Source of the DNA: Furfurilactobacillus curtus | GTDB taxonomy: Bacteria; Bacillota; Bacilli; Lactobacillales; Lactobacillaceae | DNA: 64,000 bases | Assembly: GCF_045862785.1 (NCBI RefSeq) | Contig: NZ_BQXO01000003.1 | Coordinates: forward strand, 256,277-320,276 | Direction of reading: 5' to 3' | Part shown: piece by piece, positions 17,639-26,273 of the stretch | Layout: each line of letters opens with the position of its first letter | Position numbering within the stretch: the first letter of the stretch is position 1 | Program-made: the position numbers and the translations under genes | The notes under the pieces: model-generated | Seen by the model: the letters and a program-made list of their open reading frames with translations, nothing else | Told to the model about the DNA's origin: nothing | The model's database searches: none

Positions 17639-18755
17639 CTATTCAGGATTCTTTTGCTTTAAATTCCACTGCAAGTAGGCATCAATAAATGGATCAAGGT
17701 CACCATCAAGCACTGCCTGCGCATTACCCGTTTCATAATTAGTACGGTGGTCTTTCACCATGGTGTAGGGTTGGAAAACATACGAACGAATTTGCGACCC
17801 CCAGCCAATTTCCATCTGAGTTCCCTCAAGTTTGGCCTTTTCTTCGGCCTTCTTTTGCTCCTCACGTTCGTAGAGTTTCGCTTTCAACATCGCCATCGCC
17901 GTCGCTTTGTTTTGAAATTGTGACCGCTGTGCTTGTGACGAAACCACGATACCAGTCGGCTCATGGATCAGTCGCACGGCCGATGATGTCTTGTTAATGT
18001 GCTGCCCACCAGCTCCGCTGGAACGAAAGACCTCCATCCGAATATCATCCGGATTTAAATCAACTTCCACTGAATCATCTAGCTCTGGCATCACATCCAC
18101 ACTCACAAATGAGGTGTGGCGACGCCCAGCCGAATCAAAGGGCGAGATGCGGACAAATCGATGAACGCCTTTTTCACTACGTAGATAGCCATAGGCATTC
18201 GTACCTGAAATCAACACCGTCGCACTATCCAAACCGGCAACATCGCCAGCCTGATAATCTTCAATATCGACGCTAAACCCATGCTGTTCAGCCCACCGCG
18301 TATACATACGTAGCAAGTTTTGACCCCAATCTTGGGATTCAGTTCCCCCCGCACCAGGGTGAATTTCTAAAATTGCATTGTTTGCGTCGTAAGGTTCATC
18401 AAGCAGTTGAGTTAACCGGTACGCCTGCAGCCGTCTGGCAGTATCCGCCACGTCAGTATCTAGTTGAGCAGCCATTTCAGGGTCGTCATCTTCCTCTAAT
18501 AACTCGATGGTAACCGCCAAATTTTCAACTGCTTCTTGTAACTCCATAAATGTGTCATGTTTCGCTTTTAACGCGTTATTCGCATCGATCAATTTTTGAG
18601 CAGCGACGTTGTCGTTCCAAAAATCTGGTTCAGCCATTTTAGCTTCGTTTTCTGAAATGCTTTCATTCAAGGCTTCGAGGTCAAAGTGACCCCCTAAAGT
18701 TCGTGATTTGTTGTTGCATGTCAGCTAATTTTTGCCGAGCTTCGGCTAATTCCAT
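17639..18755 (-). CDS. prfB: Peptide chain release factor 2, with programmed +1 frameshift
   Basis: RF2 reads UGA and UAA stop codons. The full product of 371 aa needs a +1 shift: codons 1-24 run from ATG 18755 (AAGGAG upstream) to an in-frame TGA at 18683-18681. Reading then continues one base later as Asp-Leu-Glu-Ala-Leu-Asn. The anticodon-like tripeptide SPF is near residue 204 and the catalytic GGQ at 249-251. It follows secA on the same strand. Calling only the downstream frame from 18670 would lose the first 28 residues. Confidence 0.96.
18681..18695 (-). promoter_or_regulatory. RF2 autoregulatory frameshift site
   Basis: Minus-strand AGGGGG TCA CTT TGA C: an internal Shine-Dalgarno-like AGGGGG three bases before the slippery CTT and the in-frame TGA, as in the classical prfB site. 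Low RF2 gives slow termination and more frameshifting. Confidence 0.93.
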
Positions 18756-18802
18756 TCCAACCACTCCTTATTTCTATGAATTTTTGACCCTTAATTGCAC
18801 AA

Positions 18803-18836
18803 CAACCGGAGCCTCAAGTAATCTAGTCTCCGGTTG
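18803..18836 (-). terminator. Hairpin after secA
   Basis: 9-bp perfect stem CAACCGGAG with CTCCGGTTG, 15 bp after the secA stop. The T-run behind it is poor (TTGTGCAATT), so termination may be partial and prfB could be read through. Confidence 0.5.
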
Positions 18837-18851
18837 CCTCATATGCTTAAA

Positions 18852-21215
18852 TTAACGTTCCATATTCTGGCGAATTTCACTCTTCATGAACAGACGCGTC
18901 GCATCATATTCAATATCAAAGATCATTTCCCCAAACATCGTAAACGCATTACTTTGATACTCAATTAACGGGTTCAATTGACCGTAACCACGTAACTGAA
19001 TCGACTGACGCAATTGATCCAATGTGTCGATATGATCGGTCCAATGTGAGTCCACACAACGTAGAATGACCACTTTTTCAAATTCAAGCATCTGATTAGG
19101 ATCGTAGAGTTGTTGTTGCTTTTCTTCAAAGACCCGGTTGGCCTGTTCCATCAAGAGGGCCTTAATCTCGTCGGCAGTCTTTCCCGCTAACATTTCTGTC
19201 GTAATAACATCTTCGTTAACCATCGCCGCTGTGGCAAAATCGACGATATTGTCCAGTTCCCAATTCTTTTGGTCCCCGTTGGTATGCATATCGACGATCC
19301 GGTTAACGGTCCGCTCGATCATCGGCATCATGACCCACTTCAAGTCATCCGCTTCGGTAATGATTAATTGACGCTGCTTATAGATGACTTCCCGTTGTTC
19401 ACGCATCACATCGTCATATTGAAGCACGTTTTTCCGCGAATCGTAGTTATTCCCTTCAACTCGTTTTTGCGCTGACTCAACTTGGCGGGTGATCAAACGG
19501 CTCTTAATCACCGCATCGTCATCTTCCACATTCATCCGCTGCAAAATGGCTTTGACCCGTTCAGAACCAAATCGCAACATCAAGTCGTCTTCTAAGGACA
19601 AATAAAATTGTGAAAAGCCCGGATCACCTTGACGACCAGAACGGCCCCGCAATTGATTATCAATCCGTCGCGACTCATGCCGTTCAGTCCCAATGACCGC
19701 TAAACCACCTAGTTCTTTGACTTCAGGTCCTAATTTGATATCAGTCCCACGTCCGGCCATGTTCGTCGCAATGGTAACCGCGCCCTTTTGTCCCGCGTTC
19801 ATAATAATTTCGGCTTCACGAGCATGGTTCTTCGCGTTTAATACATTGTGGGGAATCTTTAACCCGTCCAATTGATGAGATAGGTATTCAGATGTTTCCA
19901 CAGCCACCGTCCCAATTAGCATGGGTTGACCTTTTTCATGCAAGCGCTGAATTTCTTCAACAACCGCTTTGAACTTACTCTTCAAACTTGGATAAAGTAA
20001 ATCAGGCTCATCTTTACGTGCGACTGGGCGGTTCGTCGGAATCGTCACAACTTCCATATTGTAAATTTCACGAAATTCTTCCTGTTCGGTTTTCGCCGTC
20101 CCAGTCATCCCTGAAAGTTTGCTATACATCCGGAATAAGTTTTGGTACGTAATGTTAGCCATCGTCTTCGACTCTTCTTGAATCTCAACGTGTTCTTTCG
20201 CTTCCAAGGCCTGGTGTAGGCCATCAGAGAAGCGACGGCCTTCCATGATCCGTCCAGTAAATGAATCCACGATCATGACTTCGCCTTCCTGCACCACATA
20301 ATCAATATTATTGAACATGATGTAGTTAGCCCGTAAAGCTTGGTCAATATGATGCGTTAACGCAGTGTTTTCCGTATCATATAGGTTATCTAAATCAAAG
20401 TATTCTTCAGCTTTTCGATTCCCTTCATCCGTCAAAGACACTGTCTTGGATTCCAAATCGACCTTAAAATCGCTCTTTTCTCGCAGTGTTTTGGCAAAGC
20501 GATCCGCTCGTTCATACAAGCTAGAGCTGGTCGTGGCACCACCAGAGATAATCAATGGGGTCCGCGACTCATCAATTAAAATTGAGTCAACTTCATCGAT
20601 GATGGCAAAGTTAAGGCCGCGCTGAACTTGATCCTCTTTGTACACAACCATGTTGTCACGCAGATAATCAAAACCAATTTCCCCATTGGTGGAATAGGTA
20701 ATATCAGCATTGTAAGCCGCCCGTTTTTCTTCAGACGATTTCTCTGATGAATTGATCCCCACTGTCAGGCCAAGCCAATTATAGAGCTCACCCATTTCTG
20801 TGGCATCACGAGCTGACAAATATTCATTAACTGTCACCACGTGAACACCCTTGCCACCCAATGCATTGAGGTATACGGGCATCGTCGCCGTTAATGTTTT
20901 TCCTTCACCAGTCTTCATTTCGGCAATATCACCACGATGGAGAACAATCCCCCCCATGATTTGAACCCGGAATGGAAATAAGCCTAAGACCCGCTTGGCC
21001 CCTTCACGGGCAACAGCAAAGGCTTCTGGCAATAAATCATCTAAAGATTCACCATTTTTAATACGTTCTTGAAACGCTGGTGTTTTAGCTTGTAATTCTT
21101 CATCACTTAATTTTGCGTACTCATCCTCATAGGCCATCACTTGATCAGCCACATGGCCGAGCCGCCGGATTTTACGGGTGTCAGATTCAACCCATCTCTG
21201 TAAGACATTTGGCAT
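18852..21215 (-). CDS. secA: Preprotein translocase ATPase SecA
   Basis: 787-aa motor that pushes unfolded proteins through SecYEG. Walker A TGEGKT is at residues 102-107, IIDEVDSILIDE near 205, the preprotein cross-linking region follows, and NBD2 has NMAGRGTDIKLG and ERHESRRIDNQLRGRSGRQGDPG. The C-terminal zinc/SecB-binding tail of many SecA proteins is absent: the protein ends soon after the helical scaffold, as in other lactobacilli. An extended -10 promoter lies upstream, and hpf precedes it. Confidence 0.97.
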   Translation of the reverse strand: MPNVLQRWVESDTRKIRRLGHVADQVMAYEDEYAKLSDEELQAKTPAFQERIKNGESLDDLLPEAFAVAREGAKRVLGLFPFRVQIMGGIVLHRGDIAEMKTGEGKTLTATMPVYLNALGGKGVHVVTVNEYLSARDATEMGELYNWLGLTVGINSSEKSSEEKRAAYNADITYSTNGEIGFDYLRDNMVVYKEDQVQRGLNFAIIDEVDSILIDESRTPLIISGGATTSSSLYERADRFAKTLREKSDFKVDLESKTVSLTDEGNRKAEEYFDLDNLYDTENTALTHHIDQALRANYIMFNNIDYVVQEGEVMIVDSFTGRIMEGRRFSDGLHQALEAKEHVEIQEESKTMANITYQNLFRMYSKLSGMTGTAKTEQEEFREIYNMEVVTIPTNRPVARKDEPDLLYPSLKSKFKAVVEEIQRLHEKGQPMLIGTVAVETSEYLSHQLDGLKIPHNVLNAKNHAREAEIIMNAGQKGAVTIATNMAGRGTDIKLGPEVKELGGLAVIGTERHESRRIDNQLRGRSGRQGDPGFSQFYLSLEDDLMLRFGSERVKAILQRMNVEDDDAVIKSRLITRQVESAQKRVEGNNYDSRKNVLQYDDVMREQREVIYKQRQLIITEADDLKWVMMPMIERTVNRIVDMHTNGDQKNWELDNIVDFATAAMVNEDVITTEMLAGKTADEIKALLMEQANRVFEEKQQQLYDPNQMLEFEKVVILRCVDSHWTDHIDTLDQLRQSIQLRGYGQLNPLIEYQSNAFTMFGEMIFDIEYDATRLFMKSEIRQNMER

Positions 21216-21257
21216 GTTGTAACTTTTCCTTCCCTCATTAAACGTTACAAATAATGC

Positions 21258-21266
21258 AGTATATCA
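21258..21266 (-). promoter_or_regulatory. Extended -10 promoter of secA
   Basis: TGATATACT on the minus strand (TG-n-TATACT), about 43 bp before the ATG at 21215. No clear -35, as expected for an extended -10 type. Confidence 0.5.
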
Positions 21267-21372
21267 AATTCTAAGTTTATCATTTTCGTCGGCGAATGAA
21301 AAGTGACACAATTTAAAATCAGAGGTAAATGCGTTGAGCGACGCAAGCAATTCTTTCTTATTCATTAACATA

Positions 21373-21401
21373 AAAAAAGCCACGGCAATCAACCGCAGCT
21401 C
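21373..21401 (-). terminator. hpf terminator
   Basis: Minus-strand AGCTGCGG with CCGTGGCT followed by TTTTTTT, 15 bp after the hpf stop. Confidence 0.85.
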
Positions 21402-21415
21402 CTAATTTATTTGAA

Positions 21416-21976
21416 TTATTCATTAGCGCCTGCTTGCAGCAGACCATACCGACCATCATTGCGCCGATAAACGACATTGACATCATTCGTCTCTGCATCT
21501 TCGTAAATAAAGAAGTCATGACCTAACAGGTCCATTTGTAAAATAGCTTCTTCATTATCCATTGGCTTTAGTTGCAAGCTCTTGGTTCGAACTACGTCAA
21601 ATCTAGTCTCTGGTTGCGCCGTCATCGCAGCTTCTTCTTCTGGACGGAAGTCTAAGCCTTTGTAACCTTTCTCACGGGACTTACGGTTTACCTTAGTCTT
21701 GTACTTTCTAATCTGTCGTTCAAGCCGATCGGACATCGTATCAATACTCTTGTATAGATCATCCGATGTTTCTTCAGCGCGTAACGTCAAATATGGAAGT
21801 GGGATGGTAACTTCAGCTTTCGCTGTTTTATTTGGGTACACCCGTAAATTTGCATGGGCAACCGCATTTACGTTAGGATCCAGGTACCGTTCCAACTTGG
21901 TGACCTTTTTTTCAACATAGTCTCTGAGTGCATCGGTTACTGAGATGTTTTCTCCACGAGTCTGTACATCTAACAT
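21416..21976 (-). CDS. hpf: Long-form ribosome hibernation promoting factor
   Basis: 186-aa protein that dimerises 70S ribosomes into 100S particles in resting cells. The N-terminal ribosome-binding S30AE domain covers residues 1-105 (IRKYKTKVNRKSREKG at its end); a linker leads to the C-terminal dimerisation domain (VVRTKSLQLKPMDNEEAILQMDLLGHDFFIYEDAETNDVNVVYRRNDGRYGLL is its usual form). GGAAGGGAG precedes the start. The transcript has a leader of about 130 nt with three short hairpins. Confidence 0.95.
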   Translation of the reverse strand: MLDVQTRGENISVTDALRDYVEKKVTKLERYLDPNVNAVAHANLRVYPNKTAKAEVTIPLPYLTLRAEETSDDLYKSIDTMSDRLERQIRKYKTKVNRKSREKGYKGLDFRPEEEAAMTAQPETRFDVVRTKSLQLKPMDNEEAILQMDLLGHDFFIYEDAETNDVNVVYRRNDGRYGLLQAGANE

Positions 21977-21994
21977 AAAACTTCGCTCCCTTCC

Positions 21995-22039
21995 GAACTA
22001 AGTTCCCGCTTTCGCGGAGGCTTAAACGCGAATGTCGCG
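21995..22039 (-). other. Hairpin-rich part of the hpf leader
   Basis: Three short inverted repeats in the untranslated leader: GAACT-A-AGTTC (21995-22005), CCGC-TTTC-GCGG (22006-22017) and CGCG-AATGT-CGCG (22027-22039). The first ends about 20 bp upstream of the start codon. Function unknown; they could affect mRNA stability or translation of hpf. Confidence 0.4.
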
Positions 22040-22115
22040 TCGCCAATTCAATTGTCTTTTTTTGTGGCAATTGATCCGATAACGTTAGGACCACTCTATC
22101 GCTATCTGTAACCCC

Positions 22116-22144
22116 ATTATACCCAACCAAAGATGAACACTCAA
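22116..22144 (-). promoter_or_regulatory. hpf promoter
   Basis: TTGAGT (22144-22139), 17-bp spacer, perfect TATAAT (22121-22116) on the minus strand. The predicted start near 22109 leaves a leader of about 130 nt. Confidence 0.75.
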
Positions 22145-22160
22145 TTAATATCGTTCTCAT

Positions 22161-22275
22161 AACGTGAGCCAGACCGAGTGAGCCCGCGTAACAACGGACA
22201 ATCGCAGTTAGGCAGGTTTTGCATGGTTGCAATTGTCCGTTGTGCACAGGGCTCAGGTCTGGCGAGCGCGTTTAC
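22161..22275. repeat. Dispersed palindromic element, copy R4
   Basis: The most regular copy. Outer arms GAGCCAGACC and GGTCTGGC; inner arms ACAACGGACAATCGCA and TGCAATTGTCCGTTGT pair at 15 of 16 positions. Similarity to R2b continues to about 22310. The R4 GTGAGCC end lies 16 bp from the hpf -35 box, and the other end lies between the element and the comFC stop codon. Confidence 0.8.
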
Positions 22276-22319
22276 AAAAGCGTATGAGACCGAGTCCATC
22301 TCATCTTCAAAGAGCAAGT

Positions 22320-23012
22320 TCATCGTGCCAGCGTCAGAGCTGTGATTGATAGGGGTTGAGCGGGTCTGATTGCTTGGACAGCAAATTGCATGGTGCGACC
22401 GGTTGTGTATACATCATCAAAGATTAGCACGCGCTTATTGCGTAATTTTGAACGGAGATCAGCCACTAACCCGAATGGTTGCTGCACGCTCATTCGATTT
22501 TGCCGGTTGCGCCTAACCTGATGGCCTTTTGCCTGGTCGATCACGGCTAAAGCTGAAACAACGTTAGGGCATTGGGCTAGCAGTGCTATCGTCTGGTTGA
22601 ACCCCCGTTGCGTAAAAGTTGTTTCTGCAACCGGCATGGGAACCACTAAGTCCACCGCTTGTTGCGCAATCGTTTGGGCAATTTTTTCGGTAAAAACGGC
22701 AGCTAAATGTAATGCACTACGAAACTTATACTGCACCATAAAATCATGCATCGCTGTATCATAAATAAATAATCCCCGATTTTTGATCATCGGCTCCGCT
22801 AACACTTGTTGCCAGCGCCGACAATCATAACAAATCACTGGCGAATCTTGCACACGGCCACATTGCGGACAAAGTGGTTGGTGATTAATTTGAGTGAATT
22901 GCTGCCAACAGGTATCACAGATAGTCGGCTGAACCAATTTTTGCCAGTGCAGCAACATCTGCAAGGAAACTAGTGTTTGAATTGGCCGCTGACACATCAA
23001 GCAGACTGACAT
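22320..23012 (-). CDS. comFC: ComF family protein (competence-linked phosphoribosyltransferase fold)
   Basis: 230 aa. The N-terminus carries paired cysteines (CLMC, CDTC, CPQC, CYDC) that suggest a zinc site; the C-terminal half is a type I phosphoribosyltransferase fold with PRPP-loop VLIFDDVYTTGRT. ComFC works with the ComFA helicase in DNA uptake during transformation, though its reaction is not settled. Its start overlaps the end of comFA by 16 bases. Confidence 0.92.
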   Translation of the reverse strand: MSVCLMCQRPIQTLVSLQMLLHWQKLVQPTICDTCWQQFTQINHQPLCPQCGRVQDSPVICYDCRRWQQVLAEPMIKNRGLFIYDTAMHDFMVQYKFRSALHLAAVFTEKIAQTIAQQAVDLVVPMPVAETTFTQRGFNQTIALLAQCPNVVSALAVIDQAKGHQVRRNRQNRMSVQQPFGLVADLRSKLRNKRVLIFDDVYTTGRTMQFAVQAIRPAQPLSITALTLAR

Positions 23013-24331
23013 TCTGGTAATCGCCGCCCCTTTCGGTTCACGAGCCGAATCTGTTGACGCGCTCGTTTGAGTGCGAGCGTTTGCTCGGCAATCCAGAAAA
23101 TAACGCGCCCGGTCGGATCTTTTGCACTGCGACCAGCGCGTCCGGCCATTTGGACCAGTGCTGCGCTTGAAAACACATCATCATCGGCACCTAAGACAAA
23201 AACGTCAATTTCTGGTAGAGTTACCCCGCGCTCTAAAATCGTGGTGGTAATCAAAAAATCAAGCTTTTGCTCGCGCATTTGCACTACTTTGACCGCTCGT
23301 TGCTCATCACTAGCATGAACGGTCGCAAACTCGGCCATTGGCAATTTTTGCCGAATAACCGCTGCTATCGGTGCCAATTGGCTCACGTGGGGAACAAATA
23401 GTAAAAAACGGCGGTGCTGTTCACAACATTGCTTAATCGCCATCAACAGCTGCCTAGGTAATTTTCCTCGTTTTAAATTAGCTCGCCAACGTAAAGCCAA
23501 TCGCAAACGAATTTCTGGTAACAGATGACCATGAAATCGCAGCGGCAAATAGCTAATCGACAATTTCCCCCGGTGAACTTCCCACAAAAGTTGGCGACTG
23601 GGCGTGGCTGTTAGATAGAGTAAAGCTGATTGTGGCTTTACGGCTTGTTGAACTGCAAAACCCAAACGGGGATTTTGTGCAAACGGAAAAGCATCCACCT
23701 CATCAACAATCAGTACGTCAAAGGCGTGGTAAAATCGCAATAGCTGATGGGTCGTGCAGATGGTGACCTGTCGATATTGATACGGTTCCGTCTGATGGCC
23801 GTACAATAATGCAATGGGCACCTCAGTGAAGGCTGCCTGCAGGCGCGGATACAGTTCTAAACAAACATCCACTCGTGGTGAAGCAATCGCAACTCGCTTA
23901 CCCATACGAATCGCATCAGCTAGTCCTAAAAAAAGCATTTCTGTCTTACCTGCTCCTGTTACCGCCCATAATAGATGCTGCTGATTTTGCCGAAACACAT
24001 CGTTAATTTGAGTCGCACATTGTTTTTGTAACCGGGTCAATGTTCCGCGCCACGATAGCGGTTGAGCTACCGGTGTGAAATAATTAGGCTCCGGTAACGA
24101 AAACAACGGTTGCTGACTATGAACAGCGCCTAATAAGAAACAAGCGGGACAATAATAGCCGCCTGCCGGTAAACGAACTTGTTGTTTCAATGAGCGTTCA
24201 TGGCAACGTTGACAAATAATCCAGCGACCATGTTCGATCATACTTGGACGGTGGTTAAATCTTGTCACATCAGCATCTTGGGGCAAATCAATGGCGGTCA
24301 ACTGGCGCCCGTATAATAATCCAGCTTGCAT
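22997..24331 (-). CDS. comFA: DNA uptake helicase ComFA
   Basis: 444-aa DEAD-box-like ATPase thought to pull or process single-stranded DNA during natural transformation. An N-terminal CxxC...CxxC zinc region (CQRCHERS, CPACF) is followed by Walker A AVTGAGKTEM, DEVDAFP, SAT-like TATPS and motif VI QMAGRAGRS. The ATG at 24331 has GGGAGG upstream. No ComX-type promoter box is recognised in front of it. comFA-comFC form a two-gene operon; both appear intact, so the strain may keep competence potential. Confidence 0.93.
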   Translation of the reverse strand: MQAGLLYGRQLTAIDLPQDADVTRFNHRPSMIEHGRWIICQRCHERSLKQQVRLPAGGYYCPACFLLGAVHSQQPLFSLPEPNYFTPVAQPLSWRGTLTRLQKQCATQINDVFRQNQQHLLWAVTGAGKTEMLFLGLADAIRMGKRVAIASPRVDVCLELYPRLQAAFTEVPIALLYGHQTEPYQYRQVTICTTHQLLRFYHAFDVLIVDEVDAFPFAQNPRLGFAVQQAVKPQSALLYLTATPSRQLLWEVHRGKLSISYLPLRFHGHLLPEIRLRLALRWRANLKRGKLPRQLLMAIKQCCEQHRRFLLFVPHVSQLAPIAAVIRQKLPMAEFATVHASDEQRAVKVVQMREQKLDFLITTTILERGVTLPEIDVFVLGADDDVFSSAALVQMAGRAGRSAKDPTGRVIFWIAEQTLALKRARQQIRLVNRKGRRLPECQSA

Positions 24332-24413
24332 ATCAAGTTTTCCTCCCAATTTCAGACTATTGGCTACCTAATGACATACGGAAAACAAACTTAATTTGAT
24401 GGAGAAAATCTCA

Positions 24414-25058
24414 ATGGATCAACCCACTTTAATCACCGTTGCTCAACAAACAACCATCGAACAAACGATTAAGAAATCACGTTTCATAGCTACCATTGCA
24501 CCAATTTCCTCTGAAGTTGCCGCCAATCAAGTCATTAACGAGGTTAAGTCATCACTGCCTAAAGCAACCCATCACGTGTACGCTTATGTCTTAGGCGACC
24601 ACAATGAAATTACCCGGCAAAGCGATGATGGTGAGCCAAGTGGCACAGCTGCTTCCCCAGTGTTAAATGTTATAACGAATGACAATTTGCACAACGTCAT
24701 TATCATTGTCACGCGCTTTTTTGGCGGCATCAAACTAGGCGCTGGTGGCCTGATTCGTGCATACGGTAGCTCAGCTAGTCTCGTAGTCAATCAAGCCCCG
24801 CGTTTGCAACGACAATCATTAACTGCGTATCAAATCTCCCTCAACTATGATCAAGCTGAGCCGCTGATGAATTGGCTCACTGAGCGGGTCGTCAACATTG
24901 ATCATGTCGATTATGGCGCAGCCGTTACCTTAACACTTCTACTCGAATCGTCCGACGACACTTTTGAAACTGATTTAATGAATCAAACCAACGGTCGCGC
25001 ACAAATTCTCGAGACAATGCCAACCACCGCGTGGATCCCTTATCAATCAAAAAACTGA
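24414..25058 (+). CDS. yigZ: YigZ/YvyE family protein (IMPACT-like)
   Basis: 214-aa two-domain protein. The N-terminal IMPACT domain has KSRFIATIAPI, THHVYAYVLGD and the signature SDDGEPSGTAASPVLNVI plus TRFFGGIKLGAGGLIRAY; the C-terminal ferredoxin-like domain is DUF1949. The bacterial role is unclear; the eukaryotic relative IMPACT regulates translation through GCN1. ATG 24414 follows GGAG by 9 nt. Divergent from comFA, a neighbourhood widely conserved in Firmicutes. Confidence 0.93.
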   Translation: MDQPTLITVAQQTTIEQTIKKSRFIATIAPISSEVAANQVINEVKSSLPKATHHVYAYVLGDHNEITRQSDDGEPSGTAASPVLNVITNDNLHNVIIIVTRFFGGIKLGAGGLIRAYGSSASLVVNQAPRLQRQSLTAYQISLNYDQAEPLMNWLTERVVNIDHVDYGAAVTLTLLLESSDDTFETDLMNQTNGRAQILETMPTTAWIPYQSKN

Positions 25059-25098
25059 TCATGTGATTTCTTCACCGAAGTCACATGATCAGTTTTTT
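25049..25098. terminator. Bidirectional terminator between yigZ and pstS
   Basis: 18-bp perfect inverted repeat (25049-25066 with 25081-25098), with AAAAAA at one base and TTTTTT at the other, so it can stop both convergent transcripts. The yigZ stop codon lies inside its left arm. Confidence 0.92.
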
Positions 25099-25116
25099 GG
25101 TTTAAATTAAAGCGAT

Positions 25117-26007
25117 TTATTTACGATCTTGCACCGCGCCGTCAACAGTTCGATTGACTTGCATACTCGTCAATGGAATATAGCCTAATTTTTTCACTAA
25201 TCCCTTTTGAACCGACGAACTCGTCATGTAGGTCAGGAAGGCCTTAGTCGTCGCACTTTCTTTGCCTTTGGTGTACATGTGTTCATACGACCAAATATGC
25301 CATTTGTTTGTTGCAACGTTGGCATCGGTTGGGGCGACACGATCAATTGACAACGGTTGTAACGTGTCTTTGACATAGGAAAAGGCTAAGTAGCTAACGG
25401 CCCCAGGCGTCGTAGCAACGATCTTTTGAACGGTTCCATTAGAATCTTGTTCCTGGCTTTGCATTGCTTGAGCACCATCGAGCCCATATTTTTCAAATGT
25501 TGCTCGGGTGCCTGATCCTTTGGCCCGATTAATAACCACAATCTTTTGGTCAGCCCCACCAACTTCTTTCCAGTTCGTGATTTTACCGGTAAAAATATCA
25601 ATCAACTGTTGTTTGCTAATATCTTTCACGTCGGCATCTTTATTAACAACTGGAGCCATCCCAACAACCGCAAACTTATGGTCCTTCATCCCTGTCCGAT
25701 CAAGTCCTTTTTGTTCTTCGGCAAATAAATCTGAATTGCCGATGTTAACTGCTCCTTTTTGAACTTGACCTAAGCCGGCGCCAGAACCGCCACCTTGGAC
25801 ATTGATGGTAACACCGCTATTTTTTTCTTGAAAGGTTTGACCAGCTTGTTCAACTAATGGTTGTAAAGCGGTTGATCCAACTGCAACCACTTTCCCCGAC
25901 AGCTTTTGATCAGCTTGGGCTGCACTACTCTTTTTGTCTGATGCGCACCCTGCTAACGTCATAACTAAGCTTAACCCAAGTACACTCGCTAAAACTGCTT
26001 TTTTCAT
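25117..26007 (-). CDS. pstS: Phosphate-binding lipoprotein PstS (second copy)
   Basis: 296-aa lipoprotein. Lipobox SLVMTLAGC places the modified cysteine near residue 22, followed by a charged linker. Binding segments VGSTALQPLVEQAG, GGGSGAGLGQVQKGAVNIGNSD and NRAKGSGTRATFEKYG match the pst-operon copy closely. It has no permease partner of its own, so it probably docks on PstCAB from the operon 10 kb away. Its private promoter carries a five-repeat Pho box. Confidence 0.96.
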   Translation of the reverse strand: MKKAVLASVLGLSLVMTLAGCASDKKSSAAQADQKLSGKVVAVGSTALQPLVEQAGQTFQEKNSGVTINVQGGGSGAGLGQVQKGAVNIGNSDLFAEEQKGLDRTGMKDHKFAVVGMAPVVNKDADVKDISKQQLIDIFTGKITNWKEVGGADQKIVVINRAKGSGTRATFEKYGLDGAQAMQSQEQDSNGTVQKIVATTPGAVSYLAFSYVKDTLQPLSIDRVAPTDANVATNKWHIWSYEHMYTKGKESATTKAFLTYMTSSSVQKGLVKKLGYIPLTSMQVNRTVDGAVQDRK

Positions 26008-26063
26008 GGTTCAACCTCTTCTCTCTTATTGCCGAAATCAGCGACAACTGACTCGGTACATTA

Positions 26064-26128
26064 AGCATACTGAGGCAATGTAAAATGATCATGATGAAGC
26101 TGTATTGTTTACGTAAACAATACGTAAA
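26064..26128 (-). promoter_or_regulatory. Pho box and -10 of the second pstS
   Basis: On the minus strand TTTACG, TTTACG, AATACA, ATCATG and TTTACA occur at an exact 11-bp period (from 26128 down to 26079). A -10 hexamer TATGCT lies at 26069-26064, nine bases after the last repeat. This matches the PhoP-activated promoter layout, in which the boxes replace the -35. Confidence 0.85.
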
Positions 26129-26172
26129 TATCGCTAAATAGGCGGTTGAGACAAAAACAAGTGCTAAACCAC

Positions 26173-26222
26173 CAAAAAGCGGAACATAAGTCGTTTACCG
26201 GCTGATGTCCCGCTCGCTTTTT
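26173..26222 (-). terminator. Terminator downstream of kimA
   Basis: Nested stems AAAAAGCG with CGCTTTTT and AGCGGGACAT with ATGTTCCGCT, followed on the minus strand by TTTTTGG. A further small hairpin (26249-26269, GCCTGATTTAATCAGGC) lies directly after the kimA stop. Confidence 0.75.
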
Positions 26223-26273
26223 GATAAGCATCCCCAGCACCAAACTTATTGCCTGATTTAATCAGGCAAATGC

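Noticed and set aside
22141..22323. 60-codon minus-strand frame between comFC and hpf
   Set aside because: It runs through palindrome R4 and the hpf promoter; composition is not protein-like.
24332..24413. ComX-dependent promoter for comFA
   Set aside because: No TACGAATA-type box is present on the correct strand; a TACGGAAA on the other strand faces the wrong gene.
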